DNA from: Pseudomonas azerbaijanoccidentalis
Lineage (GTDB): Bacteria; Pseudomonadota; Gammaproteobacteria; Pseudomonadales; Pseudomonadaceae
Reading direction: 5' to 3'
Assembly (NCBI RefSeq): GCF_019145495.1
Contig: NZ_JAHSTU010000001.1
Location: 1,054,001-1,118,000 of the forward strand
Length of the DNA stretch: 64,000 nt
A program made the translations under genes and the position numbers. Below the pieces are notes generated by a model, which was not told the DNA's origin, did no database searches, and was given only the letters and a program-made list of their open reading frames with translations. This document shows positions 45,096 through 54,658 of this stretch, piece by piece; positions within the stretch are counted from its first letter, which is position 1, and every line of letters starts with the position of its first letter.

Positions 45096-46742
45096 TTACA
45101 AAGCCATATCAGTCGCAGCATTTTCCTTCGGTGCTTTCGGCGCTTCAGCTGGCGCAGTCACCGGTGCAGTTGCCTGACCAATCGCCGGTGGCGGAGTCAG
45201 TTCCAGCACCTTGGCGGTGTAGGCCCATTCCTGCGCAACCTTTTCAGGATTACCGTTCAGCTGGGTGCCGTAGCTTGGCACGATCTGGTGCAGTTTTTCC
45301 TGCCAGGCCGGGGTGGCGACCTTGTCCTTGAAGACTTTCTGCAGCACGGTCAGCATGATCGGCGCAGCGGTCGAAGCGCCTGGGGAGGCACCCAGCAGGC
45401 CGGCGATGCTGCCGTCTTGCGAAGCGACGATTTCGGTGCCCAGTTTCAGCACGCCACCGGCGGCTTCGTCACGCTTGATGATCTGCACGCGCTGGCCCGC
45501 TTGCCACAGACGCCAGTCTTCAGCCTTGGCGTTCGGGAAGTATTCTTTCAGGGCATTGAGGCGGTCTTCGTCAGACAGCATCAGTTGACCAGCGAGGTAC
45601 TCGACCAGCGGGTATTCCTTGATGCCTACCTTGGTCATCGGCCACACGTTGTGGGTGGTCGTGGTGGTCAGCAGGTCCAGGTACGAACCTTCTTTCAGGA
45701 ACTTGGTGCTGAAGGTCGCGAATGGGCCAAACAGGATCACGCGCTTGCCGTCCAGCACGCGGGTGTCCAGGTGTGGAACCGACATCGGCGGTGCACCCAC
45801 CGAAGCTTTACCGTAGGCCTTGGCCAGGTGTTGCTCGGCAATGGTCGGGTTTTCGGTCACGAGGAACGAGCCGCCTACCGGGAAGCCTGCGTATTCCTTG
45901 GCTTCAGGAATGCCGGACTTCTGCAGCAAGTGCAGGGCACCGCCACCAGCGCCGATGAACACGAACTTGGCGTCGGTTTCGGATTTGCTGCCGTCTTTCA
46001 GGTTTTTGTAGCTGACGCGCCAGGTGCCGTCTTCATTCTTGGTGATGTCCTGCACTTCGCTGGACAGCTTCAAGTCGAATTTCGGCGTGGTTTGCAGGTG
46101 CGCGACGAACTGGCGGGTGATCTCGCCGAAGTTCACGTCGGTACCGATCGGGCTCCAGGTGGCCGCGATTTTCTGGTTCGGGTCACGCCCTTCCATCATC
46201 AGCGGAACCCACTTCTTGATCACAGCCGGGTCTTCGGAATACTGCATGCCGGCGAACAGCGGGCTCGCTTGCAGGGCTTCGTAGCGCTTTTTCAGGAACT
46301 TGATGTTGTCATCGCCCCACACAAAGCTCATGTGCGGCGTGGAGTTGATGAACGAACGCGGGTTCTTCAGCACGCCTTGCTGAACCTGCCAGGCCCAGAA
46401 CTGACGGGAAATCTGGAAGGCTTCGTTGATTTCGACGGCTTTAGGGATCGAGACATTGCCCTTGTCGTCTTCCGGCGTGTAGTTCAACTCGGCCAGGGCG
46501 GAGTGACCGGTACCGGCGTTGTTCCAGCCGTTGGAGCTTTCCAGGGCGACGCCGTCGAGACGCTCGATCATTTCCATCGAGGTGCCGGGTTCCAGCTCAT
46601 TGAGCCACACACCCAGGGTCGCGCTCATGATGCCGCCGCCAATCAGCAGCACATCGACTTTCTTGGCCTCTTCGGCCTGGGCCGTCGTCATCCCCAACGA
46701 CAACGCCAACCCCAGCAGGGCTGTGTTCACTTTTTTAAACAT
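45096..46742 (-). CDS. mqo: malate:quinone oxidoreductase
   Basis: A 548-residue FAD enzyme that oxidises malate to oxaloacetate and reduces quinone at the membrane. FAD-binding [13 protein letters not shown], then [31 protein letters not shown] and [32 protein letters not shown] are diagnostic. ATG 46742 ([11 protein letters not shown]) is preferred over a GTG three codons upstream. The first 24 residues look like a signal peptide (MTTAQA-EE), odd for an enzyme usually placed on the cytoplasmic face. The C-terminus carries an Ala/Pro-rich tail of about 35 residues. Confidence 0.93.
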   Translation of the reverse strand: MFKKVNTALLGLALSLGMTTAQAEEAKKVDVLLIGGGIMSATLGVWLNELEPGTSMEMIERLDGVALESSNGWNNAGTGHSALAELNYTPEDDKGNVSIPKAVEINEAFQISRQFWAWQVQQGVLKNPRSFINSTPHMSFVWGDDNIKFLKKRYEALQASPLFAGMQYSEDPAVIKKWVPLMMEGRDPNQKIAATWSPIGTDVNFGEITRQFVAHLQTTPKFDLKLSSEVQDITKNEDGTWRVSYKNLKDGSKSETDAKFVFIGAGGGALHLLQKSGIPEAKEYAGFPVGGSFLVTENPTIAEQHLAKAYGKASVGAPPMSVPHLDTRVLDGKRVILFGPFATFSTKFLKEGSYLDLLTTTTTHNVWPMTKVGIKEYPLVEYLAGQLMLSDEDRLNALKEYFPNAKAEDWRLWQAGQRVQIIKRDEAAGGVLKLGTEIVASQDGSIAGLLGASPGASTAAPIMLTVLQKVFKDKVATPAWQEKLHQIVPSYGTQLNGNPEKVAQEWAYTAKVLELTPPPAIGQATAPVTAPAEAPKAPKENAATDMAL

Positions 46743-47107
46743 CTGTAGCACCTATGATAAAACGCCATCCGCCCTTCCATCCTCGCGCACACGGCCCATG
46801 TTTCACGGCAGATCATGGGTGCGGCACAGCAGGATTACAGGGTGGGCACACAAGGCCGACATGACTGCATCGACCCCAGTTATATGTCCCTACTGAACTG
46901 ACTTCTTATCTTTTTTGGCTTCAGCTGCTTGAGCGACAGTGATTCTGTTCGCCTGTCTCGTGGACAGGCAAACTGAATAGGTCAAACCAAGTTGCGCCAA
47001 GAATATCACGACATGGCTAACCCGCGCGTCTGTTCCCGACTCGTTAGTCCGGATAGGCGCGGTGGGAGCTCTATACTGATCCTGTTTGCCTCAATGGGTG
47101 CATTGTC
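46743..47107. other. intergenic region between mqo and ilvD
   Basis: These 365 bases hold the divergent promoter areas. No hairpin, operator or small gene was recognised. Confidence 0.4.
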
Positions 47108-48790
47108 ATGAGCGATAAAGACTATCTGCGCAAATACTCTTCTCAAGTGATCGACGGCGTCGAGGCCGCCCCGGCGCGCGCCATGCTGCGTGCGGTGGGT
47201 TTTACCGATGACGACTTCAACAAGCCGCAGATCGGTATTGCCTCGACCTGGGCGATGGTGACGCCTTGCAACATGCACATCGACAAGTTGGCGCTGGAAG
47301 TGGAAAAAGGTGCGAACGCGGCGGGTGCCAAAGGCGTGATTTTCAACACCATCACCATCTCCGACGGCATCGCCAACGGCACTGAAGGTATGAAGTATTC
47401 GCTGGTGTCCCGCGAGGTGATTGCCGACTCCATCGAGGTCGTGGTCGGTTGCGAAGGCTTCGACGGTTTGGTGACCGTGGGCGGTTGCGACAAAAACATG
47501 CCGGGCTGCCTGATCGGCATGGCGCGGCTCAATCGACCGTCGATCTTCGTCTATGGCGGCACCATCCGCCCCGGCGCCGGCCACACCGACATCATTTCCG
47601 TGTTTGAGGCCGTCGGTCAGCATGCCCGTGGTGACATCAGCGAAATCCAGGTCAAACAGATCGAAGAAGTGGCGATCCCCGGCCCCGGTTCCTGCGGCGG
47701 CATGTACACCGCCAACACCATGGCCTCGGCCATCGAAGCGTTGGGCATGAGCCTGCCGGGCTCAAGCTCCCAGGATGCCGTCGGCGGCGACAAGGCCTCG
47801 GACAGTTATCGCGCCGGCCAGCAGGTCATGGAGCTGCTCAAGCTCGATCTGAAACCGCGGGACATCATGACCCGCAAAGCCTTCGAAAACGCCATCCGCG
47901 TGGTGATCGCCCTCGCCGGCTCGACCAACGCGGTGTTGCATCTGTTGGCCATGGCCAATGCGGTGGATGTCGAGTTGACCCTGGACGATTTCATCGAGCT
48001 GGGCAAGATTTCCCCGGTGGTGGCCGACCTGCGCCCCAGCGGCAAGTACATGATGAGCGAGTTGGTGGCCATCGGCGGCATTCAGCCCTTGATGAAGCGC
48101 ATGTTGGCGGCGGGCATGCTGCATGGCGACGTCATGACGGTCACTGGCAAGACCCTCGCCGAAAACCTCGAAAGCGTGCCCGACTACCCCGAAGGCCAGG
48201 ACGTGATCCTGCCCTTCGACCGGCCGGTCAAAAAGGATTCGCACCTGGTGGTGCTGCACGGCAACCTCTCGCCCACCGGCGCGGTGGCCAAGATCACCGG
48301 CAAGGAAGGCCTGCGTTTTGAAGGCACGGCGCGGGTTTATCACGGTGAGGAAGGTGCGCTGGCGGGCATTCTCAACGGCGAAGTAAAACCCGGTGAAGTG
48401 ATCGTGATCCGCTACGAAGGCCCCAAGGGCGGGCCGGGCATGCGCGAGATGCTTTCACCGACGTCGGCGGTGATGGGCAAAGGGTTGGGCAAGGATGTGG
48501 CGTTGATCACTGATGGGCGCTTTTCCGGTGGCTCCCACGGTTTCGTGGTGGGGCATATCACGCCGGAGGCCTTCGAAGGCGGGCCGATTGCGCTGATCGA
48601 AAATGGCGACAAGATCACCATCGACGCCGAAACCCGGCAGATTACGGTCGATGTGTCCGATGCAGAGCTGGCCGAGCGCAAATCGCGCTGGGTGCGGCCG
48701 GAATCGAAGTACAAGCGCGGGGTGTTGGCCAAGTATGCGAAAACGGTTTCGAGCGCTTCGGAGGGGGCAGTTACCGATAAGTATCTTTGA
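47108..48790 (+). CDS. ilvD: dihydroxy-acid dehydratase
   Basis: A 560-residue iron-sulfur dehydratase that makes 2-oxo acids in valine, isoleucine and pantothenate synthesis. Cluster cysteines are C54 (VTPCNMH), C127 (GGCDKNMPGC, with K129 as the carboxylated lysine) and C196 (GPGSCGGMYTANTM). PTSAVMGKGLG and DGRFSGGSHGFVVGHITPEA close the active site. Sugar-acid dehydratases share this fold, but length and motifs fit IlvD. Monocistronic; a REPIN follows the stop. Confidence 0.9.
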   Translation: MSDKDYLRKYSSQVIDGVEAAPARAMLRAVGFTDDDFNKPQIGIASTWAMVTPCNMHIDKLALEVEKGANAAGAKGVIFNTITISDGIANGTEGMKYSLVSREVIADSIEVVVGCEGFDGLVTVGGCDKNMPGCLIGMARLNRPSIFVYGGTIRPGAGHTDIISVFEAVGQHARGDISEIQVKQIEEVAIPGPGSCGGMYTANTMASAIEALGMSLPGSSSQDAVGGDKASDSYRAGQQVMELLKLDLKPRDIMTRKAFENAIRVVIALAGSTNAVLHLLAMANAVDVELTLDDFIELGKISPVVADLRPSGKYMMSELVAIGGIQPLMKRMLAAGMLHGDVMTVTGKTLAENLESVPDYPEGQDVILPFDRPVKKDSHLVVLHGNLSPTGAVAKITGKEGLRFEGTARVYHGEEGALAGILNGEVKPGEVIVIRYEGPKGGPGMREMLSPTSAVMGKGLGKDVALITDGRFSGGSHGFVVGHITPEAFEGGPIALIENGDKITIDAETRQITVDVSDAELAERKSRWVRPESKYKRGVLAKYAKTVSSASEGAVTDKYL

Positions 48791-48820
48791 CCGGTAGTTC
48801 TATGTTGCCTGCTCTGACGC

Positions 48821-48917
48821 TATCGCGAGCAGGCTCGCTCCCACAAGGGATCTGCGGCGACCACAGATTTTGTGTTCGCTGAAGATTAACTGTGGGAGCG
48901 AGCCTGCTCGCGATGAG
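48821..48917. repeat. REPIN (GCGAGC/GCTCGC class)
   Basis: Arms TATCGCGAGCAGGCTCGCTC (48821-48840) and complement (48896-48917) flank a spacer of about 50 bases. It lies between the convergent ilvD and aldehyde dehydrogenase genes. Confidence 0.85.
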
Positions 48918-48931
48918 GGCTGCACAGTCAC

Positions 48932-50359
48932 CTAAACATTCGGCTGATACCCGAACATCGACTTCACCTCGAGGTAATCCTCCAACCCGTACACACCCCA
49001 TTCACGGCCGTTGCCCGACTGTTTGTAGCCACCAAACGGTGCGCCGTTATCGGCCTTGCTGCCGTTGAGATGAACCATGCCCGTACGCAAGCGCCGCGCT
49101 ACGACTCGGGCGCGCTCCAGCGTACCTGCCGTGACATAACCCGAAAGGCCGTAAGGGCTGTCGTTGGCGATCGCCACGGCTTGGTCTTCCGTGTCATAGG
49201 GGATGATCACCAATACCGGTCCGAACACTTCTTCCCGGGCGATCGGCATGTCCGGATGGACGTCGGCGAACACCGTCGGCCGGACGAAATAGCCCTGAGT
49301 CACACCGTCGGGACGGCCGACGCCGCCACACACTGCCCGCGCACCTTGATCGATGGCTTCACCGATCAACGCCTGCACTCGCTCGAACTGCGCGGCATTC
49401 GCCAGCGGCCCCATGGCATTGGCGGGCTGGCTGTCATCGAAACAGATTTGCCCGGCGACGGACTGCGCGATCTCGATGGCCTGCGCTTGCATTGCTCGAG
49501 GAATCAACAGGCGGGTTGGCGCGTTGCAGGACTGTCCGCTGTTGCGAAAACAGCTGCTGACGCCATGGCGCACCGCCGCGTCGATATCGGCGTCGGCGAG
49601 AATCAGATTGGCCGACTTGCCACCCAACTCCTGCGAAACCCGCTTGACCGTATCGGCGGCGGACTTGGCCACGGCAATACCAGCAGCGGTGGATCCGGTG
49701 AACGAAACCATATCGATTTCAGGATGCCGGGCGATGCCGTCGCCGATGGTCGGACCATCGCCATTGACCAGATTGAACACGCCCTTGGGTACGCCGGCCT
49801 GGTGAAGAATGTCAGCCAGCAACATCGCCGACAACGGCGCCTTCTCACTGGGCTTGAGCACCATGGTGCACCCCGCCGCCAATGCCGCAGCGAGTTTGCA
49901 GGTCAGTTGGTTCAGCGGCCAGTTCCAGGGCGTGATCAGCCCGCAGACGCCAATCGGCTCGCGGCTGATCAGCGTCGTTCCGTGGAGTCGGTCAAACTCA
50001 TAACTGCGCAGCACGTCGAAGGCCCGTTGCAGATGCCCGAGACCCGCCGGCACATGGGCACTGCGCGCCAGTGACAATGGCGCGCCCATCTCCCGATGCA
50101 CCCGTTCGACCAACGCTTCGCTTTGCTGACGGTAACCCTCGATGATCGCGGCCAGCAGCTCCAGGCGGTCTTCGCGCGACCATTGCGCGTAAGACGTAAA
50201 CGCATGGCGGGCCGCCGCCACGGCGCGGTCGAGGTCAGCACGGGTGCCCAGCGTGATCGCACCGATGGCGCGCTCGGTGGACGGGTCGATCACCTCCAGC
50301 GATTCACCCCCCAAAGGCTTGACCCACTCGCCATCAATGTAGAAGTCCAGGTAATTCAT
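48932..50359 (-). CDS. NAD(P)-dependent aldehyde dehydrogenase
   Basis: A 475-residue ALDH superfamily enzyme. Catalytic C278 (NSGQSCNAPTR), general base E244 (QELGGKSANL) and oxyanion N146 (TPWNWP) are all present. It is the last gene of a pair with the aminotransferase 9 bases upstream, which suggests that it oxidises the semialdehyde formed by transamination to the dicarboxylate. It resembles broad semialdehyde dehydrogenases; the exact chain length is not visible. Confidence 0.88.
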   Translation of the reverse strand: MNYLDFYIDGEWVKPLGGESLEVIDPSTERAIGAITLGTRADLDRAVAAARHAFTSYAQWSREDRLELLAAIIEGYRQQSEALVERVHREMGAPLSLARSAHVPAGLGHLQRAFDVLRSYEFDRLHGTTLISREPIGVCGLITPWNWPLNQLTCKLAAALAAGCTMVLKPSEKAPLSAMLLADILHQAGVPKGVFNLVNGDGPTIGDGIARHPEIDMVSFTGSTAAGIAVAKSAADTVKRVSQELGGKSANLILADADIDAAVRHGVSSCFRNSGQSCNAPTRLLIPRAMQAQAIEIAQSVAGQICFDDSQPANAMGPLANAAQFERVQALIGEAIDQGARAVCGGVGRPDGVTQGYFVRPTVFADVHPDMPIAREEVFGPVLVIIPYDTEDQAVAIANDSPYGLSGYVTAGTLERARVVARRLRTGMVHLNGSKADNGAPFGGYKQSGNGREWGVYGLEDYLEVKSMFGYQPNV

Positions 50360-50368
50360 CGGGTCTCC

Positions 50369-51676
50369 TCAGGCGACTTGATCGAGCACGCGCTGCAAGG
50401 TGTCGAAAATCAGCGCGATTTGCTCCTCGCTAATGATCAGCGGTGGCGACAGCACAATGTTTTCGCCTGAAGCTCGTACCAGCAGGCCGGCGTCGAAGCA
50501 GCGTTGCGCGACTTCAGCGGCGCGAGCGCCTGGCGCATTTTCGCGGGATTTGAGCTCGACGGCGCACAACAGGCCGATGGCCCGAATGTCCTGCACCGAT
50601 GTTTGCTCGCGCAACGCCAACGCAGCACTTTGCCAGACCGGGGCGACTTGCCGGACATGGGCATTGATGCCCAATTCTTCATGCACCGCCAGAGTCGCCA
50701 GCCCTGCCGCGCACGCCAGCGGATGCGCCGAATAGGTGTAACCGTGCATCAGCTCGATGGCTTGCTCGGGGCCCGCCATGAATGCGTCATACACCGAACC
50801 GCTGACCAGCACGGCGCCCATGGGTACGGCGCCATTGGTCAAACCCTTGGCGAGGGTCATCAGGTCCGGCGTCACCCCGAATGCCTGGGCGGCGAACGAG
50901 TGGCCAAGGCGTCCGAAACCGGTAATCACTTCATCGAAAATCAGCAGCACGCCATGGCGGTCGCAAATCTCGCGCAGCCTCTGCAAGTAACCCACGGGCG
51001 GCGCATAGACGCCACCGGAGCCGGTCACCGGTTCAACGATGACCGCCGCCACTGTCGCCGGGTCGTGCACCTCCAGCAATTGCAACAACGCGTCGGCGTA
51101 GTGGGCGCCCTGTTGCGGTTGACCGTTGCTGAAGCGCAGACCGGCATCATAGGGCAGCGGCAGGTGCGCAACATCGCCGAGCAGTGGCCCGAAGTCGCGT
51201 TTCTGCCGACCGATACCCGACACCGACAACCCACCGAAGCCCATACCGTGATAGCCCTTGGCACGGCCGATCAGCTTGGTCCGACGGCTGTCGCCTCGGG
51301 CCTGATGGTAGGCGCGGGCGATCTTCAGCGCGGTGTCGACCGCCTCTGATCCCGAGTTGGTGAAGAACACCTTGTCGAGCCCCGCCGGGGCAATCGCTGC
51401 CAATTGGTCGGCCATGCTCAGCGCCGCCGGATGGCTCATCTTGAACGAGGACACGAAGTCCAGCCGCCCTGCTGCTTCACGAATCGCCTCGACAATCCGT
51501 GCCTGACCGTGGCCGGCGTTGACGCACCAGAGTCCGGCCATGGCATCCAGCACCCGGTGCCCCTCGGTGGTGGTGTAATGCATGCCCTCAGCGCTTTCGA
51601 ACAGCATCGGCTGACGATTGAATTGGCGCATTGGGGTAAAAGGCGCCCACAGCGCGGAAGTCGACATCGGGTTCAT
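50369..51676 (-). CDS. class III (omega) aminotransferase
   Basis: A 435-residue PLP enzyme from ATG 51676 (MNPMSTSALWAPFTPMRQF) with GGAG about 9 bases upstream. D248 (IFDEVITGFGRLG) and K277 (LAKGLTNGAVPMGA) are the PLP-binding pair; FTNSGSEAVDTALKIAR and KGYHGMGFG bind the cofactor phosphate and ring. The sequence is of the beta-alanine:pyruvate / omega-amino-acid type, with an open substrate entrance. Co-transcribed with the aldehyde dehydrogenase: amino group removal, then oxidation of the aldehyde. Confidence 0.87.
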   Translation of the reverse strand: MNPMSTSALWAPFTPMRQFNRQPMLFESAEGMHYTTTEGHRVLDAMAGLWCVNAGHGQARIVEAIREAAGRLDFVSSFKMSHPAALSMADQLAAIAPAGLDKVFFTNSGSEAVDTALKIARAYHQARGDSRRTKLIGRAKGYHGMGFGGLSVSGIGRQKRDFGPLLGDVAHLPLPYDAGLRFSNGQPQQGAHYADALLQLLEVHDPATVAAVIVEPVTGSGGVYAPPVGYLQRLREICDRHGVLLIFDEVITGFGRLGHSFAAQAFGVTPDLMTLAKGLTNGAVPMGAVLVSGSVYDAFMAGPEQAIELMHGYTYSAHPLACAAGLATLAVHEELGINAHVRQVAPVWQSAALALREQTSVQDIRAIGLLCAVELKSRENAPGARAAEVAQRCFDAGLLVRASGENIVLSPPLIISEEQIALIFDTLQRVLDQVA

Positions 51677-51710
51677 TTTTTTGCTCCAAACAATAAGGTA
51701 ACGGTGATCT

Positions 51711-51841
51711 GTAGCCGCTGGCGCAGCCTGCGTTCGGCTGCGCAGCAGTCGTGGAGTCAGCCGACGCGGTGCTTCAGGAAGATCAAGCACTCAGGTTTTA
51801 CGACTGCTTCGCAGCCGAACGCAGGCTGCGCCAGCTGCTAC
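51711..51841. repeat. REPIN, third class (CTGGCGCAGCCTGCGTTCGG)
   Basis: Inverted arms of about 41 bases (51711-51752 and 51800-51841) carry GCGCAGCCTGCGTTCGGCTG and complement around a 47-base spacer. It lies between the hydrolase stop and the aminotransferase start. Its core is unrelated to the GCGAGC and CTGCCGAAGG classes, so at least three REP types coexist here. Confidence 0.8.
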
Positions 51842-51877
51842 GCAAAGCGTGTTCACCTGCGAGGAAACTGGCAGGGA

Positions 51878-53377
51878 TCAGATCCGGGTGCCGGTCAGGG
51901 TTGGGCGTTGCATCGATCCGGCGTTGGTGTTGACGCCACGATCAAACAGCAAGCGGCCCTCTTCCAGACGACAGCAAACGTGGTCGCCAAAAGTCGTTTC
52001 GACAAAGCGCCAATCCATGCGCAACTCGCCTTGCGCGCTCCAGCGAGCGTGGGCAATGACCGGGGTCTGCTCCGGTTGGTATTGGTGATGCAGATAATTG
52101 CCGGTGAGGCTGGTCTGCGACTCAATGGGCTGATGCAGGCCAACACGTAAACTGTGTCGCCCACGGTGGTCGATCAGGGTGAAATCGCAGTAGTCATCGT
52201 GAAAGTCGAAGCCCAGTTCCAGCACGCCGTCCTCGTTTGGCGCCACGGCGAAACGGCCTTGCAGGGCAGCGGCGTGCGGCGACTCGCTCAGGCCTTGCAG
52301 GGTCGGCAGGCGCAGGGCGTCGATCAGGCCGACGAGTTGCGTTTGGATGGTGTGCGGCTCCGAGGCCTCACGTCCCAGTGCCGGGAACAGGTGCTCCCAG
52401 ATCGCTGCTTTCAGACGTTTCTCGCCCAAACGCAGACCGCAGGTGAAAGCGATCACCGTGTCCTGGTCCGGCAGCACCATGCAGTACTGACCGAAGACAC
52501 CGGACGCGTAGTAACCGCCGTGTTCGGTCATCCACCATTGATAGCCGTAGCCTTCCTGACGCGATTCGGTGTGGCTGTCTTTGCTGCGCGGCAGGTACTG
52601 CTTGCCGTCGAACTCCCCCATCCACACATCGTCCACCTGATTGCGCGTGGCATCGGCAATCCACTGCGGGCTCAGCAACTGCCGCCCCTGCCACTGACCC
52701 CGGTTCAGGTGCAACACACCGAACTTCAGGGAGTCTTCCGTGGTGCAACTCAAGCCATTACCGCCGGAGTTGAAACCACCGGGTGCCAGGTCCCATTCCA
52801 GGCCGTCCATGCCGAGGTAATCCAGCACCCGCTCTTGCAGCAAGGCGTGCAGGGTTTGCCCGCTGACCCGGGTGACAATCGCCGACAGCATAAAGCTTGA
52901 AGCGCTGCTGTAGATGAAGTCTTTACCCGGCGGCACCGTCACTGGCTCGTGTAAAAAAGCTTCGACCCAGCTGGTTTTAAGGTTGCGCCAGTCGCCGCCG
53001 GAAATGCCCCGCGGGTGGCCGGTGCGCATGGTCAGCAAGTCTTCCACGGTCATGGCGGCAAGGTTTTCGCTGATCTCGACCGGGCACAGCTCGGGGAAAA
53101 AACTGACCACTTTGTCATCGAGATTCAGGCGTCCGTCATCGACCAGCAGCCCCACGGCCGTGGCGGTCCAACTCTTCGTCGCCGAGTGCTGCACATGCCG
53201 GCGCCGCGCCGAGTACGGCCGCCAGAATGCTTCTGCCACCACCGCGCCCTGGCGATAAAGCATGAAGCTGTGCAGTTCAAGTCCGGCGCTGTCCACCGCC
53301 GAGAGGAAGTCAACGATGCCTTGAGGGTCGACGCCTCGTTCATGGGGCAAGGCTCTGGGCAGGGGTACATAGGTCAT
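51878..53377 (-). CDS. beta-lactamase-fold serine hydrolase
   Basis: A 499-residue protein of the class C beta-lactamase/EstB/NylB superfamily. The nucleophile motif is S65-A-T-K68 (HSATKSW) and the tyrosine motif is Y156-S-S (FIYSSASSF) in place of YxN. A C-terminal part (about 390-499) adds a beta-rich domain. No signal peptide, so it acts in the cytoplasm. GAGGA precedes ATG 53377. The family includes esterases, D-aminopeptidases and 6-aminohexanoate-dimer hydrolase. Next to an omega-aminotransferase and a semialdehyde dehydrogenase it probably opens an amide to release an omega-amino acid. That is inference. Confidence 0.82.
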   Translation of the reverse strand: MTYVPLPRALPHERGVDPQGIVDFLSAVDSAGLELHSFMLYRQGAVVAEAFWRPYSARRRHVQHSATKSWTATAVGLLVDDGRLNLDDKVVSFFPELCPVEISENLAAMTVEDLLTMRTGHPRGISGGDWRNLKTSWVEAFLHEPVTVPPGKDFIYSSASSFMLSAIVTRVSGQTLHALLQERVLDYLGMDGLEWDLAPGGFNSGGNGLSCTTEDSLKFGVLHLNRGQWQGRQLLSPQWIADATRNQVDDVWMGEFDGKQYLPRSKDSHTESRQEGYGYQWWMTEHGGYYASGVFGQYCMVLPDQDTVIAFTCGLRLGEKRLKAAIWEHLFPALGREASEPHTIQTQLVGLIDALRLPTLQGLSESPHAAALQGRFAVAPNEDGVLELGFDFHDDYCDFTLIDHRGRHSLRVGLHQPIESQTSLTGNYLHHQYQPEQTPVIAHARWSAQGELRMDWRFVETTFGDHVCCRLEEGRLLFDRGVNTNAGSMQRPTLTGTRI

Positions 53378-53567
53378 GACTAACGTCCTCAAAATTGCCG
53401 TTTCTCTGCTTGGCAATGTTTTTATATTTCAAATAATACAGACTTGGTTTTACTGGTCGCTGCATAAATGTATTTGCAGCCCCTATAATTCAGTTTCAGG
53501 CCGCTCCAAAGCTTTCCGGCCTTTTCGGGTATCCTTGCCTCCCCTGTCACAGGAACGACAACGCGCC

Positions 53568-54446
53568 ATGGCTCAACTCACCTCGCTGCAGACCAAAGTC
53601 GCCGGCCAGATCCTTTCCGCCATTCAGTCCGGCGACCTGCAACCCGGTACCCACCTCAAGGAGGTGGAACTGAGCCAACGGCTGGGCGTGTCGCGCTCGC
53701 CGATCCGCAGCGCCCTTTCGTACCTGGCCGAACAGCAACTGATCGAACCGTTGCCCCAGCAAGGCTTTCGCGTACCGCTGCAAACCTCTGCGGGCCTGGC
53801 CGAACAGTTCGATGAGCTGCATAACGAAGAGGACGAGCTTTACACCCGGCTGATCGACGACCGGCTGAACCAGGTCTTGCCCGACCAGATCTCCGAAAGT
53901 GATTTGTTGCGAAGGTACGGTGCCGGTAAAAGCGTGCTGCGCCGCTGCCTGCTGCGGCTTTCCGATGAAGGCGTCATGCAGCGCAAACACGGGCATGGCT
54001 GGATGTTCCTGCCCACCCTGAGCAGCCCGCAGACGCGCTTCGAGAGTTACCGTTTTCGCATGCTGGTCGAGCCCGCCGGGCTGCTGGAGCCCACGTTCAA
54101 AATCAATGCCGAACAGTTCCGGCGCTGCCGGGAACGGCAACTCGAATTGCTCGAAGGCCAGGTCGACGGCCAGCGCTTTTTCGAATGCAACGCCGAGTTC
54201 CATGAACTGCTCGCCGCAGCGTCCGGCAATACCTACATCCTTCAGGCGATCCAGCAGCAGAACCGTTTGCGTCGGCTGACCGAGTTTCATTCGGCGAGCA
54301 ATGTCGAGCGGGTGAAAGTGTCCTGCCGTGAGCACCTGGCAATTCTTGATGCGCTGGAGCAAGGCGATAACGAATGGGCTTCGACCTTGCTCCACCGGCA
54401 TTTGGAAGTCGCCAGCAAGATGGGTGTTGCTCGCAATAAGGCCTGA
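53568..54446 (+). CDS. GntR/FCD-family regulator with two winged-helix regions
   Basis: A 292-residue regulator from ATG 53568 (MAQLTSLQTKVAGQIL). The first GntR winged helix spans residues 8-70 (LKEVELSQRLGVSRSPIRSALSYL). A second helix-turn-helix-like unit lies at 92-149 (ISESDLLRRYGAGKSVLRRCLLRLSDEGVM). The FCD ligand domain follows (about 155-280) with its histidine-rich metal or carboxylate site (EFHELL, REHLAIL). It is divergent from the hydrolase gene (190 bases), its probable target along with the porin and transporter genes. Confidence 0.82.
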   Translation: MAQLTSLQTKVAGQILSAIQSGDLQPGTHLKEVELSQRLGVSRSPIRSALSYLAEQQLIEPLPQQGFRVPLQTSAGLAEQFDELHNEEDELYTRLIDDRLNQVLPDQISESDLLRRYGAGKSVLRRCLLRLSDEGVMQRKHGHGWMFLPTLSSPQTRFESYRFRMLVEPAGLLEPTFKINAEQFRRCRERQLELLEGQVDGQRFFECNAEFHELLAAASGNTYILQAIQQQNRLRRLTEFHSASNVERVKVSCREHLAILDALEQGDNEWASTLLHRHLEVASKMGVARNKA

Positions 54447-54483
54447 TACCTGTTGAATATGGCCAGCCAAGGCTGGACATGCC

Positions 54484-54560
54484 CCTGTAGGAGCCGTCGA
54501 GTGCAACGAGGCTGCGATCTTGAAAGCAAGATCAAAAGATCGCAGCCTTTGGCAGCTCCC
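54484..54560. repeat. worn REPIN of the GTAGGAGCTGCC class
   Basis: Stem AGGCTGCGATCT (54509-54520) / AGATCGCAGCCT (54537-54548) within the remnant GTAGGAGCCGTCGAGTG...; compare 14466-14554. Confidence 0.6.
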
Positions 54561-54601
54561 GCATTTGACGAAAGACATCCGTGAAATCAGGTTGGCTGAC
54601 A

Positions 54602-54633
54602 CACCGCCATCGCCAGCAGGCTGGCTCCCACAG
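54602..54633. repeat. single REP, GCCAGC/GCTGGC variant
   Basis: CGCCAGC-AGG-CTGGC replaces the usual CGCGAGC-AGG-CTCGC, with both sides of one stem pair changed together. Confidence 0.75.
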
Positions 54634-54658
54634 TTGTTTAGCGTACACACCCTGCTCA

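Noticed and set aside
45288..46748. A 486-residue plus-strand gene opposite mqo
   Set aside because: It is a shadow frame of the diagnostic malate:quinone oxidoreductase coding sequence.
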